64,000 nt of DNA from Chloroflexota bacterium (GCA_028873965.1 JAPPMU010000062.1:62001-126000); one strand, 5' to 3'. Shown: positions 16,271-25,594, numbered from the stretch's first letter. Translations and numbers: made by a program. Notes: a model not told the origin generated them from the letters alone.

Positions 16271-17464
16271 CTAACCCCGGCGCAGGTTTCCAATCCGGCG
16301 GTATGCTCGCACTGCCCCTGCCGAAAGCGCAGGTACCACCCTGCCCAGGCTGAACGTGCGCGCCCGGCCGGGGAGGAACTCTTCGGCGTGCAAGTCGTCG
16401 ATTGCCGCCAGGGTGCGGCCCAGACCGATTTCCATGGTGCGATGGCTGGCTTCGTCGTTGAGGTCCAGGCTGCCGCAGGTGAAGACCGCGCCGATCAGGC
16501 AGCTCAGCATCACCTGTCGATAGCTGCGCCAACACTCATCAACGGAGTAACCGCCGACGCCGGCGCCGACCAGGGCATCGTGGTATTCGCCTACGACATC
16601 CTGCTCAATCGCGCGACGGGTTTCGGGTGTTACGCTGGTGGATAGCAGGTAAGTTATGTCACGCAATCCGGAGTGAATGCCGCCGTTTTGCCAATCGATC
16701 GCCACCACGTCATCGATGCCCGGTCCGTCAAAAAAGAGGTTGTCCACCCTGAAATCCCCGTGGGTGAAGGTCTTGGGCCCCCTGGATATGTCGGACAGGT
16801 GATCGGCGATCCGGGCGCCATAGGTCTCGACGACACTACGCGTTTCGGGATTGAACAGGCTGCCGAAACGGTCAAGGGTGCGCGGCAGATTGAGCGCGTA
16901 GCCAAGTTGGGTCAGCCGGCGATATTTCCTGGAGTAGTCCGGCGCATTCGACAACACGGTGTGGTCAAGGTTGTTCCAGTAGCGGGCGTGCATCCTGGCG
17001 ACCGCGCGGACAGCGGACTTTGCCTGGACAGGGCTGGCTCCATTTACCTGGCTAACCGTTTCCAAATCGGCCAAATCTTCCAGGACCATCACGAACCGGT
17101 GGCTGACGGGAGCGAAATCGCCATAGAGCAACGCCGGGGCGCGGATGACGGCAAACGGCCGGATACGACGGTAAAATTCGTACTCCTGCCGATACAGCGT
17201 CAGGATACGGGCGAGCCGGAACGTTTTGCGATCAGCACTGTGGCATTTGACGATCACGCTGGCAGGCTGCTGCGGAGCATCGACCGACCACACCAAATGG
17301 CAACGAATAACCGTGCTGAGCAGTCCTCGACCGGGACCCACAGGTTCGGCGCGAATAGCCCGCAACTGCGAAGGTTCGAAGCCGGACGAGGAGGCCAACG
17401 CCTGCCAGAGCCAGTCATGATTTACGTCATGTGGGCCCGCGGGGATGGCAGGACGCCTGGCCAT
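16271..17464 (-). CDS. phosphotransferase (aminoglycoside/ecdysteroid kinase-like)
   Basis: 397 aa protein-kinase-fold small-molecule phosphotransferase. It has a putative ATP-lysine at VIVKCH (K73), a hinge around VLEDL, the Brenner motif HGDFRVDN (H235, D237, N242) and the metal Asp in AIDWQ (D257). Substrate unknown. A clear paralogue (same ALLYGDF, ARMHxRYWN, HGDFRxDN and DDLxAEEFLP words) lies next to it on the same strand, so a tandem duplication is likely. Confidence 0.82.
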   Translation of the reverse strand: MARRPAIPAGPHDVNHDWLWQALASSSGFEPSQLRAIRAEPVGPGRGLLSTVIRCHLVWSVDAPQQPASVIVKCHSADRKTFRLARILTLYRQEYEFYRRIRPFAVIRAPALLYGDFAPVSHRFVMVLEDLADLETVSQVNGASPVQAKSAVRAVARMHARYWNNLDHTVLSNAPDYSRKYRRLTQLGYALNLPRTLDRFGSLFNPETRSVVETYGARIADHLSDISRGPKTFTHGDFRVDNLFFDGPGIDDVVAIDWQNGGIHSGLRDITYLLSTSVTPETRRAIEQDVVGEYHDALVGAGVGGYSVDECWRSYRQVMLSCLIGAVFTCGSLDLNDEASHRTMEIGLGRTLAAIDDLHAEEFLPGRARTFSLGRVVPALSAGAVRAYRRIGNLRRG

Positions 17465-17492
17465 TTTGTCCGCACCCGGCCCTCACAATCGC

Positions 17493-18608
17493 TCAAGGAA
17501 TAGCGCTAGCGGGCAGGAACTCCTCGGCATCCAGGTCGTCGATGGCGGTGAGGGTGCGAGTGACGAATGCTTCGGCCAGTTGGCGGCTTCGCTGGCTGCT
17601 GAGATCCAGCTGCCCGCTGGCTATGATCAGAGTCTGGAAGCAACCGAGCATATTCTGCCGGTAGCTGCGCCAGCACGCCTCGTGCGTGAAGTCCGTGACT
17701 TCCGTGCTCACGAGGACGCGGTGATACTCCTCCACGGCGTCAGCCTCGATCTGACGACGGATTTCGACCGGGACGCTGGAGGAGAGGAAATAGGCGACGT
17801 CGTAAAGCCCGCTGCGCACGCCGCACACCTGCCAGTCCACGACGGCAAATTCATCGCTTCCGTCGGCGCCGAAGAACATATTATCCAGACGGAAATCGCC
17901 GTGGCTGAAGGTCAGCGGGCCGGCAGCGACCGCGTCCGTATGCTCCACCAGCCCGCGTCCGTATGCTTCGGCCAACCGTCGCATCCGGTCTGGGAACAGG
18001 CTGCCCATGCGTTCAAACGCGGCCGGCAGGCTGGCCTGATAAACGTGCTGTACCAAGCGCCGGCGCTCGGGACTGGCAGATTCGTGGAATCCGGAAACGG
18101 GCGGCCGGTCCACCCGATTCCAGTAGCGGCCGTGCATACGGGCGATCGCCCGTACCGCGGTTTTCGCCGGCGCGGCGCCCGCCCCATCGATCTGATCCAC
18201 CCTGGTCATTCCGCGAAGGTCTTCCAGCACCAGAACGAAACGGTGGTCATGGTCGTCGAAGTCGCCGTAGAGCAGAGCCGGCGAACGCAGGGGAACATGC
18301 GGCGCCATCTCACGATAGAAGGCGTATTCGCGGGCGTACAGGCGCAGCCTCCGCGCGGTCTGAACCGTCTCCGGGTGCGAACTGTGCAGCTTGACGATGA
18401 CCGAGCCCGGCATGGCGAGGGCATCGTCCTCGTAGGACAGATGGCAGCGCAGGATGGTTCCCACCATTCCGACGCCGGCGCCGATGTTTTCAACGTCCAC
18501 TGCGGCGATGGCGGAACCGACGATAGAGCCGCCGGCGGTCAATGCTTGCTGCATCCAGCCGGCGGTTATGTCCGTTGCCGTCGTGGGTATTTGAGGGACG
18601 GTTGCCAT
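17493..18608 (-). CDS. phosphotransferase paralogue (aminoglycoside/ecdysteroid kinase-like)
   Basis: 371 aa, tandem paralogue of the preceding phosphotransferase. Motifs are VIVKLH (K73), HGDFRLDN (H236, D238, N243) and VVDWQ (D258). The start was set at ATG 18608, where homology with the paralogue begins. There is no clear RBS, and a TACAAT -10-like box sits 7 nt upstream, so the mRNA might be leaderless. First of the pair in transcription order, with 28 nt between the two genes. Confidence 0.82.
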   Translation of the reverse strand: MATVPQIPTTATDITAGWMQQALTAGGSIVGSAIAAVDVENIGAGVGMVGTILRCHLSYEDDALAMPGSVIVKLHSSHPETVQTARRLRLYAREYAFYREMAPHVPLRSPALLYGDFDDHDHRFVLVLEDLRGMTRVDQIDGAGAAPAKTAVRAIARMHGRYWNRVDRPPVSGFHESASPERRRLVQHVYQASLPAAFERMGSLFPDRMRRLAEAYGRGLVEHTDAVAAGPLTFSHGDFRLDNMFFGADGSDEFAVVDWQVCGVRSGLYDVAYFLSSSVPVEIRRQIEADAVEEYHRVLVSTEVTDFTHEACWRSYRQNMLGCFQTLIIASGQLDLSSQRSRQLAEAFVTRTLTAIDDLDAEEFLPASAIP

Positions 18609-18685
18609 GGTTCTATTGTAAGGGGTGAGAAGGAAGCGGAGAAATTGGCGGCACTGATGCGGGCACCCCGCTCTGGGCAAAATGA

Positions 18686-18709
18686 AGGGGCGAATGATCA
18701 TTCGCCCCT
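18686..18709. repeat. 24-bp perfect palindrome, copy 1
   Basis: Half-site AGGGGCGAATGA followed by its exact reverse complement. The identical 24 bp recur at 34912-34935. It lies in the gap between the ThDP enzyme stop and the phosphotransferase start. REP-like dispersed palindrome. Confidence 0.85.
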
Positions 18710-18745
18710 ACGGACAGCAACGGTGGGAGACCGGTCGCCTGCGAT

Positions 18746-20392
18746 CTAGTCAAAGCGGAACTTGGAGAAGGTGCCTTCTTCCTTGGTGATGAACTCCAGC
18801 AGGGCCGGGCGGCCGTCGGCATTGGCCTGCATGGCGCGCTGCATGGCCGGCTTGATCTCGTCCGGGGTGGTGATCTGCTCGGCGTAGGCGCCCAGGGCGA
18901 GGGCAACCTGGTAGAAGTCGCCGCTGAGGTCCTTCAGGCCGTAGCGCTCCACGGCGGTAGGGATGCGGCTGTCCGGGTAGATAGCCATGGTGTAGTTGTT
19001 CATCACCACGGTGGTGATGGGGATGTTGGCGCGCACGGCGGTTTCAACGTCCAGGCCCACCATGCCGAACGCGGCATCGCCCATGAAATTGATCACCATC
19101 TTCTCCGGGGCGGCCATCTTGGCGCCCATGGCCAGGCCCAGGCTGTAGCCCAACTGCGTGGACTTGCCCCAGCCGATGAAGCTGCGGGGAGCGCGGGCTT
19201 CCCAGAAGGGCGACACCTGCTCGCGGGGACTGCCCGACTCGTGGGTGACGATGGTGTTGTCCAGGTCGACGGTGTGCATGATGTCCCACACGACGCGGTA
19301 GGGGTTCAATGGGACCTCATCGCTGGTGAGCCGGGGCATCCACTCGGCCATCCAGGCATCGCGGCTGGCGGTGATCTCGGCGGCCAACTCCTGGTTCGGC
19401 GCGCGTTGCTGGGCACCCTGGGCCTTCAACTCGTCGATGAACTGTCGCAGAGCGAGCTTGGCGTCGCCCAGGATGGGGTAGTCGGTGCGGTAGTCCTTGT
19501 TGATGTCGCCGTCGCCGTTGGTGAGATGGATCAGGGTCTTGCCCGGCGGCATGGGTACCGTGAAGCCACTCTTGGTGAAGCTGACGCCCGCGCCAAAAAC
19601 CACGTCGGCGTTGGTGAGGAAACGGTGAACGGGCCCGGTCTGGCTGGAGCCGCCGACGCCCAGGGACAGCGGATGGTTCTCCGGGAACGCGCTCTTGCCC
19701 TCCAGGGTGGTCATCACCGGGATTTGCAGGAATTCCGCCAGCTCGAGCAGCTCGTCGGTAGCCTCGGCGTAGAGGACACCCTGGCCGGCGTGGATCACCG
19801 GACGATGGGCGGACATGAGGGCGCGGACGCCTCGGGTAATGGTCGCCGGGTCGGCGGCGACGCGCATCTTCGCCGGCGGCACGTAATCGAAGTCTTCCTC
19901 GCTGATCTGGTCGGACACCAGGTCAGAGGGGATCTCCAGCAGGACGGGGCCGGGTTTACCGGAGCGCAGCTTGGTGTACGCCTGCCGGAAGAGTTCCGGC
20001 ACGCGGTCGGCGAAATTGACGTGGGCGGCCCACTTGGTGATGGTCGAGTAAGCCTGGACGGGATGGAAGTTCGGTTCCACGCCGAGGCGATTGCGCGCGA
20101 CGCCGGCCGGCAGCACGAGGATGGGCACCGAGTCGGCGTAGGCCTGCGCGACGCCGCCGAAGGAGTTTTCGGCGCCGGGGCCATTCTGGGCGAGGAAGAT
20201 GCCGATCTTGTTGCCGTTGGTGATGCGGGAAAAGCCGTCAGCCATGTGCACGCCGGTGCGTTCCTGGCGACAGACGACGGGGCGGATGCCGGCGATGGCC
20301 GCGGCCTCAATCAGCGGGTTGGAAGGCATGACGGCGATCCAGTCCACGCCCTCCATTTTCAACACGTTGGCTACTGCGGTGACTCCGTCCAC
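18746..20392 (-). CDS. thiamine diphosphate-dependent enzyme (acetolactate synthase-like)
   Basis: 548 aa, the three-domain ThDP decarboxylase/carboligase fold. The N-terminal Pyr domain has the cofactor-activating E44 in CRQERTGVHMADGFSR; a central TH3 domain follows; the C-terminal PP domain has the GDAAFGM...MNNYTM ThDP-Mg motif. The family includes acetolactate synthase, benzoylformate decarboxylase and oxalyl-CoA decarboxylase; I cannot assign the substrate. GTG start with AAGGAG 7 nt upstream. Confidence 0.85.
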   Translation of the reverse strand: MDGVTAVANVLKMEGVDWIAVMPSNPLIEAAAIAGIRPVVCRQERTGVHMADGFSRITNGNKIGIFLAQNGPGAENSFGGVAQAYADSVPILVLPAGVARNRLGVEPNFHPVQAYSTITKWAAHVNFADRVPELFRQAYTKLRSGKPGPVLLEIPSDLVSDQISEEDFDYVPPAKMRVAADPATITRGVRALMSAHRPVIHAGQGVLYAEATDELLELAEFLQIPVMTTLEGKSAFPENHPLSLGVGGSSQTGPVHRFLTNADVVFGAGVSFTKSGFTVPMPPGKTLIHLTNGDGDINKDYRTDYPILGDAKLALRQFIDELKAQGAQQRAPNQELAAEITASRDAWMAEWMPRLTSDEVPLNPYRVVWDIMHTVDLDNTIVTHESGSPREQVSPFWEARAPRSFIGWGKSTQLGYSLGLAMGAKMAAPEKMVINFMGDAAFGMVGLDVETAVRANIPITTVVMNNYTMAIYPDSRIPTAVERYGLKDLSGDFYQVALALGAYAEQITTPDEIKPAMQRAMQANADGRPALLEFITKEEGTFSKFRFD

Positions 20393-20475
20393 GGTGGAAC
20401 TCCTTCACTATTGGGGTTGGCATGGATGTACGGGATGCACGGGATTGGGATGACGGAGGTTCACCCTCACCCCAA

Positions 20476-20498
20476 CCCTCTCCCATCAAGGGAGAGGG
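20476..20498. repeat. dispersed CCCTCTCCC palindrome overlapping a gene end
   Basis: CCCTCTCCC (20476-20484), loop ATCAA, GGGAGAGGG (20490-20498), preceded by CCCTCACCCCAA. This word is a familiar dispersed repeat in high-GC genomes. On the minus strand it encodes the last residues and TGA stop of the alpha/beta hydrolase. Confidence 0.75.
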
Positions 20499-21220
20499 GG
20501 CTTAGCATCGGGTAGTTGGGCGAGAAATGCGTCCAGGGCAGCGTTGAATTCGTCCGGCTTTTCCACCATGGGGAAATGGCCGGCGTCTTTCATCTTGATG
20601 AGCTTCGATCCGGGGACAGCCCGGTGGATCTCTTCCTCGTAGTCGCCGGTGGACAGGGGGTCGTCGACGCCCTGGATCAGGAGCAGGGGCGCTTTGAGGG
20701 TGTGGATCCGGTCGCGCACGTCGAAACGGTCGATGACCACCAGGTCCCGATGCTGGGCTACGGGGCCGACCTCACGGTGCCGCTGCAGCAGGCGGGCGCG
20801 CAGGTCGGGTTCGACGAAGTGCATGATGCCATCCATCATGCCGAGCCACTGCTCGTAGGTCTCCGGGTTCTCGGCGGCGTCCAACCGGAACTGCAAGTCC
20901 TGGGGGCGGCGCCGCTTGGGGCGCATGGCGATGGTCATGAGCGCCAGAGCCCTGACCTCGTCAGGGTAATCCAGAGCGTATTGCAGGGCGACACACGCGC
21001 CGAGGGTGAAGCCGCTCAGCACCAGGTCGTGATCGTGCCCGCGAGCGTGCAGCCAGCCGCGCAGCCACTCGGTGTAACGCTCGACGCTGCTGCACGGCGC
21101 GCCGTCGAGATGGCCGGGCAGGTTGGGCGCGAGGCTATTGGGATAGTGGTAGAGCTGGTTGATATAGGAATCTGCGCAGCCCCCGGCGCCGGGGCCGTGA
21201 ACGAACACAATCTGGGTCAT
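20486..21220 (-). CDS. alpha/beta hydrolase with Thr at the nucleophile position
   Basis: 244 aa. The oxyanion HGPGAGG loop, the elbow SGFTLGACVALQ, an acid at D186/D187 (QGVDDPLSTG) and the His at H215 (DAGHFPMVEKP) define the fold. The usual GxSxG is GFTLG, so T72 replaces the catalytic Ser (ACC codon, clear in the DNA). The enzyme may be altered or non-hydrolytic. Starts at ATG 21220; an upstream in-frame start is weaker. The final codons fall inside a dispersed repeat. Confidence 0.85.
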   Translation of the reverse strand: MTQIVFVHGPGAGGCADSYINQLYHYPNSLAPNLPGHLDGAPCSSVERYTEWLRGWLHARGHDHDLVLSGFTLGACVALQYALDYPDEVRALALMTIAMRPKRRRPQDLQFRLDAAENPETYEQWLGMMDGIMHFVEPDLRARLLQRHREVGPVAQHRDLVVIDRFDVRDRIHTLKAPLLLIQGVDDPLSTGDYEEEIHRAVPGSKLIKMKDAGHFPMVEKPDEFNAALDAFLAQLPDAKPPLP

Positions 21221-21305
21221 GGAAACCTGCAAAAGACGGCCCTGGGGGCCGGGTGCCGGCATTCTAGGGTGCGGCGGCTATGGGGTCAAGGCAACCGGCG
21301 GCGGT

Positions 21306-21731
21306 TCAACTGCCGGACCAGCCCGTGATGCGCTCGGGCGTGATCCGGATAACCGGGTTGCCTTCAAGGGGCATGTCTCGGTATTGGGGGTATTTTTCGC
21401 GTAGCCTGGCAATCGCCGCCGGCGGTTCGGGGCCGTCTTCAACCAGATCGGCGCGGCCCTGGACCAACAGGTACCAGAGCCGGGTCCAATCCTCGTCGTA
21501 GTGGTCGATGACCAGCGAAACCTGGGGGTTGGCGAGGATGTTGCGGACGCGCCGCAGTCCGGTCAGGCTCCCGCGCTTGGGCTTGGCGTCCAGCACCGAG
21601 TAGATGTGCTGGCCGTCGTAGGCGAAACAGACCGGAATCACGTGGGGCCGGCCGTTGGCGTCGGCGGTGGCCAGGTGGCCCACCGGGGTTGCGGAAAGCC
21701 GCGCCGCCTGCTGCGGCGTCAGGCTAATCAC
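21306..21731 (-). CDS. PPOX-class F420-dependent enzyme, Rv0121-like
   Basis: 141 aa split-beta-barrel flavin/F420-binding protein. The PVGHLATADANGRPHVIPVCFAYDG start and WYLLVQGRADLVEDG segment match the Rv0121-type (TIGR03668-like) subgroup. Substrate unknown. Its GTG start overlaps the nnr stop (GTGATTAG), so it is translationally coupled as the last gene of the metF-acpS-nnr run. Confidence 0.85.
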   Translation of the reverse strand: MISLTPQQAARLSATPVGHLATADANGRPHVIPVCFAYDGQHIYSVLDAKPKRGSLTGLRRVRNILANPQVSLVIDHYDEDWTRLWYLLVQGRADLVEDGPEPPAAIARLREKYPQYRDMPLEGNPVIRITPERITGWSGS

Positions 21732-23316
21732 GGGTCACCGCCAAGCCGCGAAGATTGGCCATGATTGGGGGGATGCGATCCAGCAGATCGCTGGCGACGA
21801 CACCGGCGTTGCCGTATTCGGCGCGCACCTGCTCGGCCGCCGTACCGTGGAGGAACCCGCCCAGGCGCGCGGCGTCGTAGGGAGCAAGTCCCTGGGCCAA
21901 CAATCCGCCGATGATGCCGGTGAGCACGTCGCCCGTCCCGCCGGCGGCCAGCGCCGGATTGGCGAAGGGCAGTACGCAGCGCTTTCCGTTCGGAGAGGCG
22001 ACGACGCTGTGGGCTCCCTTGAGCAGGACGGTCTGCCGCCAATCTGCGGCGGATTGGCTGGCGATGCCGATGCGATCTGCCTGCACTTGCGCAGTCGGTT
22101 GGCCGGTGAGGGTGGCCATCTCGCCGGGGTGAGGCGTCAGCACGGCTGGGGCGCGCAATCGGTCGGCCCAGCGGGAACACTGCGCAAGGTTGTTCAGCCC
22201 GTCGGCGTCAATGACGATTGGCATTGACGGGGATTCTTCGCCGGTCAACAGGAGACGATCCATCAGGGCAGTGGCGCCGCTCGACCAACCCAGGCCGCAG
22301 CCCACCGCCACGGCGGAATAGTTGTCGATGCGTTGGCGTATGACGTCAGCGGCCGACGGGTCGATGCGTCCTTCGGCGTCTTCGGGAAGGGGCAGATGGA
22401 TGGTTTCCGTGAGATGGGAGGCGGCGAGCCGGTACACCGATTCGGGAGCGGCAAGGGTCACGAGGCCGGCGCCGGCGCGATGGGCTCCCCGGGCTGCCAG
22501 GGAAGCTGCGCCGACGAAATTGCGGGAACCGGCAACAATCAACAGGTGACCGAAGGTGCCTTTGTGGGCAGTCAAAAGGCGCGGGGGAAGGAGCGAGCGA
22601 GCCGACTCCGGGGTCATCCACTCGGTGGGCAGATCCGCGTCGGCCGACGCGGATACCTCGTCCGGTAAGCCGATGCCGAGCACAGTTATGCGACCCGCGT
22701 AGCCGGCGCCGGGGAAGTTGGCGATGCCGCACTTGGGATGGCAGAGGGCGAGCGTCTCGTCGGCGTTGATTGTTCGCGGGTCCGCGTCGCCGGTGTCGGG
22801 GTTGACGCCCGTGGGCAGGTCCACGGCGATGACGGGCAGATCGTGCCGGTGTGAACGGATGCAGTTTACGAGAGTGGCCACATCGCCCACCTGACCATCC
22901 AGAGGGCGATAACGGCCGGCGCCGAGGATCGCGTCGACGACGGCATCGGAACGGCGCAGCAAGCCATCCAAATCGGACAATCCAGCATCGCCGGCGGAGT
23001 CCTTCACCGACACGCCGTATGCCAGCGCGTCGGTCATTTTCGGGTCGTAATCCGGGCGTCCGCGGACGATATAGCAGCACACGTCGGCGCCCCAGCGGGC
23101 CAGATGACGGGCCAGGACGAGGCCATCGGCGCCGTTGTTGCCGGGTCCGACCAACACGAGGACGCGGCGGCCAGCGGCTCCACCCATGCACTCGCGCACG
23201 CGCCGGGCGCAAGCCAAGCCGGCGTTTTCCATCAGGGTGTCGGTGCTGACGCCGGCAGCTTCGGATGCAGCCTCCAACGCCTGCATTTCGGCAACGGTGA
23301 CGACTTTGACAGCCAT
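21724..23316 (-). CDS. nnr: bifunctional NAD(P)H-hydrate epimerase/dehydratase
   Basis: 530 aa fusion. The N-terminal YjeF_N epimerase (about 1-215) has LVGPGNNGADGLVLARHL; the C-terminal ribokinase-like ADP-dependent dehydratase (about 230-520) has TPHPGEMATLTG and the anion-hole NPALAAGGTGDVLTGIIGGLLAQG. It repairs damaged NAD(P)H hydrates. Six nt after acpS, the arrangement common in many bacteria. Confidence 0.95.
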   Translation of the reverse strand: MAVKVVTVAEMQALEAASEAAGVSTDTLMENAGLACARRVRECMGGAAGRRVLVLVGPGNNGADGLVLARHLARWGADVCCYIVRGRPDYDPKMTDALAYGVSVKDSAGDAGLSDLDGLLRRSDAVVDAILGAGRYRPLDGQVGDVATLVNCIRSHRHDLPVIAVDLPTGVNPDTGDADPRTINADETLALCHPKCGIANFPGAGYAGRITVLGIGLPDEVSASADADLPTEWMTPESARSLLPPRLLTAHKGTFGHLLIVAGSRNFVGAASLAARGAHRAGAGLVTLAAPESVYRLAASHLTETIHLPLPEDAEGRIDPSAADVIRQRIDNYSAVAVGCGLGWSSGATALMDRLLLTGEESPSMPIVIDADGLNNLAQCSRWADRLRAPAVLTPHPGEMATLTGQPTAQVQADRIGIASQSAADWRQTVLLKGAHSVVASPNGKRCVLPFANPALAAGGTGDVLTGIIGGLLAQGLAPYDAARLGGFLHGTAAEQVRAEYGNAGVVASDLLDRIPPIMANLRGLAVTRD

Positions 23317-23322
23317 GAAGCG

Positions 23323-23757
23323 TCAACCGGACCGGGGAGCCACGTCATCACCCCAGAGCGTGGCCCCGGCTGCTTCCAGGGATTCCGGGGTATCCGGGCG
23401 CACCGCCACGGCGACGACCATGGCGAACCCCCGGGAGTGGGAGAGGCTGATGGCGATTTCAGTGACGCCCAAGCGCTCGGCGCGGCGGCGGGCCCGTCCA
23501 TGGAGGCGTGGGCTCGGCGCGCCGCTGGGGGCGCGGACGACCTCGACATCCCTCCAGCCGACGCCGCGAAACCCGGTGCCGAGAGATTTCATCACCGCCT
23601 CTTTAGCCGCGAAACGCGCCGCCAGGTTCGGCGCGCGACCGCGACAATAGGCGATTTCCCCCGGTGTGAACACGCGACGCAGGAACCGATCGCCATACCG
23701 GTCCAGCACACCGGCCACGCGATCGATCTCAATAAAATCTACGCCGGTGGAGAGCAT
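23323..23757 (-). CDS. acpS: holo-[acyl-carrier-protein] synthase
   Basis: 144 aa AcpS-type phosphopantetheinyl transferase. The Mg-binding GVDFIEIDR (D7) and FAAKEAVMKSLGTG motifs are intact. It transfers 4'-phosphopantetheine from CoA to apo-ACP. Slightly longer than the usual about 125 aa because of the C-terminal tail. 23 nt separate it from metF upstream, and nnr follows. Confidence 0.94.
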   Translation of the reverse strand: MLSTGVDFIEIDRVAGVLDRYGDRFLRRVFTPGEIAYCRGRAPNLAARFAAKEAVMKSLGTGFRGVGWRDVEVVRAPSGAPSPRLHGRARRRAERLGVTEIAISLSHSRGFAMVVAVAVRPDTPESLEAAGATLWGDDVAPRSG

Positions 23758-23780
23758 GGGCGATCAGCAACTCGGCTGGA

Positions 23781-24659
23781 TCAATCTCCGCCGTGGCCCC
23801 CGATGTGCAGGTCGGTGAGAATGTGGGAAACCGAGTAGGTGCGATTGAGAACGTAGAAATGGATGCCCGGCACGCCGTTGGCCCACAGGTCCTCGGCCTG
23901 GCGGGTGGCGTGTTCGATGCCGATTTCACGTACCGCCCGATTGTCCTCGGCGAAGCGTTCCAGGCGCGCATCCAGATGAGACGGAATGGTCGCTCCGCAT
24001 AGCGAGGTGAAGCGGCGGATTTGCGGGGTGCTCAGAATCGGCAAGACGCCGGGGATGATGGGAATGGTAATTCCGGCGGCGGCGGCGCGGTCCAGGAGAC
24101 CATAGAAATGGCTGTTGTCGTAGAAAAGCTGGGTGATGAGGAAATCCGCCCCCAAGTCCTGCTTCTGGCGAGCGTAGGCGATGTCCGTGTCCAGGCTGAT
24201 CGACTCGGTATGGCCTTCCGGATAGCAGGCGCCGGCGATGCCAAAGTCAAAATTGGCGCGGATGTGCTGGATGAGTTCGGTGGCGTGGGCAAACTCGTCC
24301 TCACCGGGAGGCTCATCCTCGGTTCCCGGAGGACGGTCGCCGCGGAGGGCGATGACATTTTCAATGCCGGCGGCCTGGAGTCGCTGGAGCACCCCATGGA
24401 CTTCCTCGCGGCTCTGGGCCACGCAGGTCAGGTGGGCCATCACTTCCATGTCGCCGCGGCGCTTGAGGCGCATGGTGATCTCTTCGGTGAAGGCCCGGGT
24501 GCCTCCGCCGGCCCCGTAGGTCACGGAGACGAAGTCGGGGGCGAATCGCTGCAGGCGGCCGGCGACGTCAACGACGGTTGGAACGCCGTCCGCCTCCCGG
24601 GGCGGGAAGAATTCGAAGGAGATGGTTCTTCGGTTGCTGAGGATGTCCTTGATTTTCAA
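23781..24659 (-). CDS. metF: 5,10-methylenetetrahydrofolate reductase
   Basis: 292 aa FAD-dependent TIM barrel. FEFFPPRE at the first strand, VTYGAGGGTR, the EDNRAVREIGIEHATRQAEDL C-terminal helix and the GVPGIHFYVLN strand are diagnostic. It makes 5-methyl-THF for methionine synthesis or one-carbon metabolism. TTG start with a weak RBS. Transcribed after the enoyl-CoA hydratase gene and before acpS-nnr. Confidence 0.95.
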   Translation of the reverse strand: MKIKDILSNRRTISFEFFPPREADGVPTVVDVAGRLQRFAPDFVSVTYGAGGGTRAFTEEITMRLKRRGDMEVMAHLTCVAQSREEVHGVLQRLQAAGIENVIALRGDRPPGTEDEPPGEDEFAHATELIQHIRANFDFGIAGACYPEGHTESISLDTDIAYARQKQDLGADFLITQLFYDNSHFYGLLDRAAAAGITIPIIPGVLPILSTPQIRRFTSLCGATIPSHLDARLERFAEDNRAVREIGIEHATRQAEDLWANGVPGIHFYVLNRTYSVSHILTDLHIGGHGGD

Positions 24660-24737
24660 ACCAGTAAATCCTAAACGGCCCTACTGGACGCAGGCCGCAA
24701 TAGTATGGTCGAGAGATAACGTGACGGCGGTAAGGTT

Positions 24738-25517
24738 TCAGAATTCGGGCTGACGCTTCTCTTTGAAAGCCTGTATCCCCTCGCGAGGATGGTTGGACGT
24801 GGCGAATACGTGGGTGAAGGTAGCCCCTTCCAGTGCGACGCCGTCTTTCAGGGGAAGATCCTGACTCCGCCGGGCCAGGCTTTTCATGAGACTCAACCCC
24901 ACCCGGCTCTTTCCGCGCAGGCCATCGAGCAGGGATTCCAGTTCGTCCTCAAGGCTTTCGAGCGGCGCGGATCGGAGGGCCAAGCCCCACTCGACGGCTT
25001 CCCTGCCGGATAGCCACCTGCCGGTGGTCAACAGCTCCATGGCCCGGGGCATGCCCACGCGGCGCGGGAGGCGCTGAGTGGAGCCGCCGCCCGGGATCAA
25101 TCCAAAGTTGGCGTGTTGGTCTCCGATACGAGCATCGTCGGCGACGAGGGCCATATCGCAGGCCATCATCAGTTCCATTCCTCCGGCCAGGGCGTAGCCG
25201 TGCACCACGGCGATGGTCGGTATGGGCATTGCCTCCAGGGCGAAGAAGGCGTCGTTGAGGTCCTTCACGTAATCGGGCAACAGCGACAGGGCGTCGAAAA
25301 CCTGGTCGAAATACAGCAGATCGGCTCCGGCGCAAAAGCCCCGGCCCTCGCCGCGCACCACCATCGCCTTGACGGAGGGATCATCGCCAACGGCGGCCAC
25401 AGCGTGGGAGAACTCGCCGAGCAAGTCGGGGTTGAGGGCGTTCAGGGCGTCCGGGCGGTTCAGACGGAGGGTAGCGATGCGGTCTCCCACCGAAAGCGTA
25501 ATGTTGCTATACTCCAT
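24738..25517 (-). CDS. enoyl-CoA hydratase/isomerase
   Basis: 259 aa crotonase-fold protein. It has oxyanion-hole segments RGEGRGFCAGADL and HGYALAGGMELMMACD, and the C-terminal region is intact. The acid pair expected around the GLIPGGGSTQRLPRRVG segment is partly retained (a Glu is missing before PGGG, where Gly/Leu stand), so activity may be isomerase or other. Start ATG 25517 follows AGGAGAT; an upstream GTG-type extension is not supported. Confidence 0.88.
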   Translation of the reverse strand: MEYSNITLSVGDRIATLRLNRPDALNALNPDLLGEFSHAVAAVGDDPSVKAMVVRGEGRGFCAGADLLYFDQVFDALSLLPDYVKDLNDAFFALEAMPIPTIAVVHGYALAGGMELMMACDMALVADDARIGDQHANFGLIPGGGSTQRLPRRVGMPRAMELLTTGRWLSGREAVEWGLALRSAPLESLEDELESLLDGLRGKSRVGLSLMKSLARRSQDLPLKDGVALEGATFTHVFATSNHPREGIQAFKEKRQPEF

Positions 25518-25594
25518 TCGATCTCCTGCCAGAGCACAACGGTTCACGCGACCGTCGGCGCCCATAACTATACCAGACCATTATCACGTGATTG

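Noticed and set aside
25592-25594. TTG start one codon before the DUF167 ATG
   Set aside because: Neither start has an RBS; the ATG immediately after is the simpler choice.
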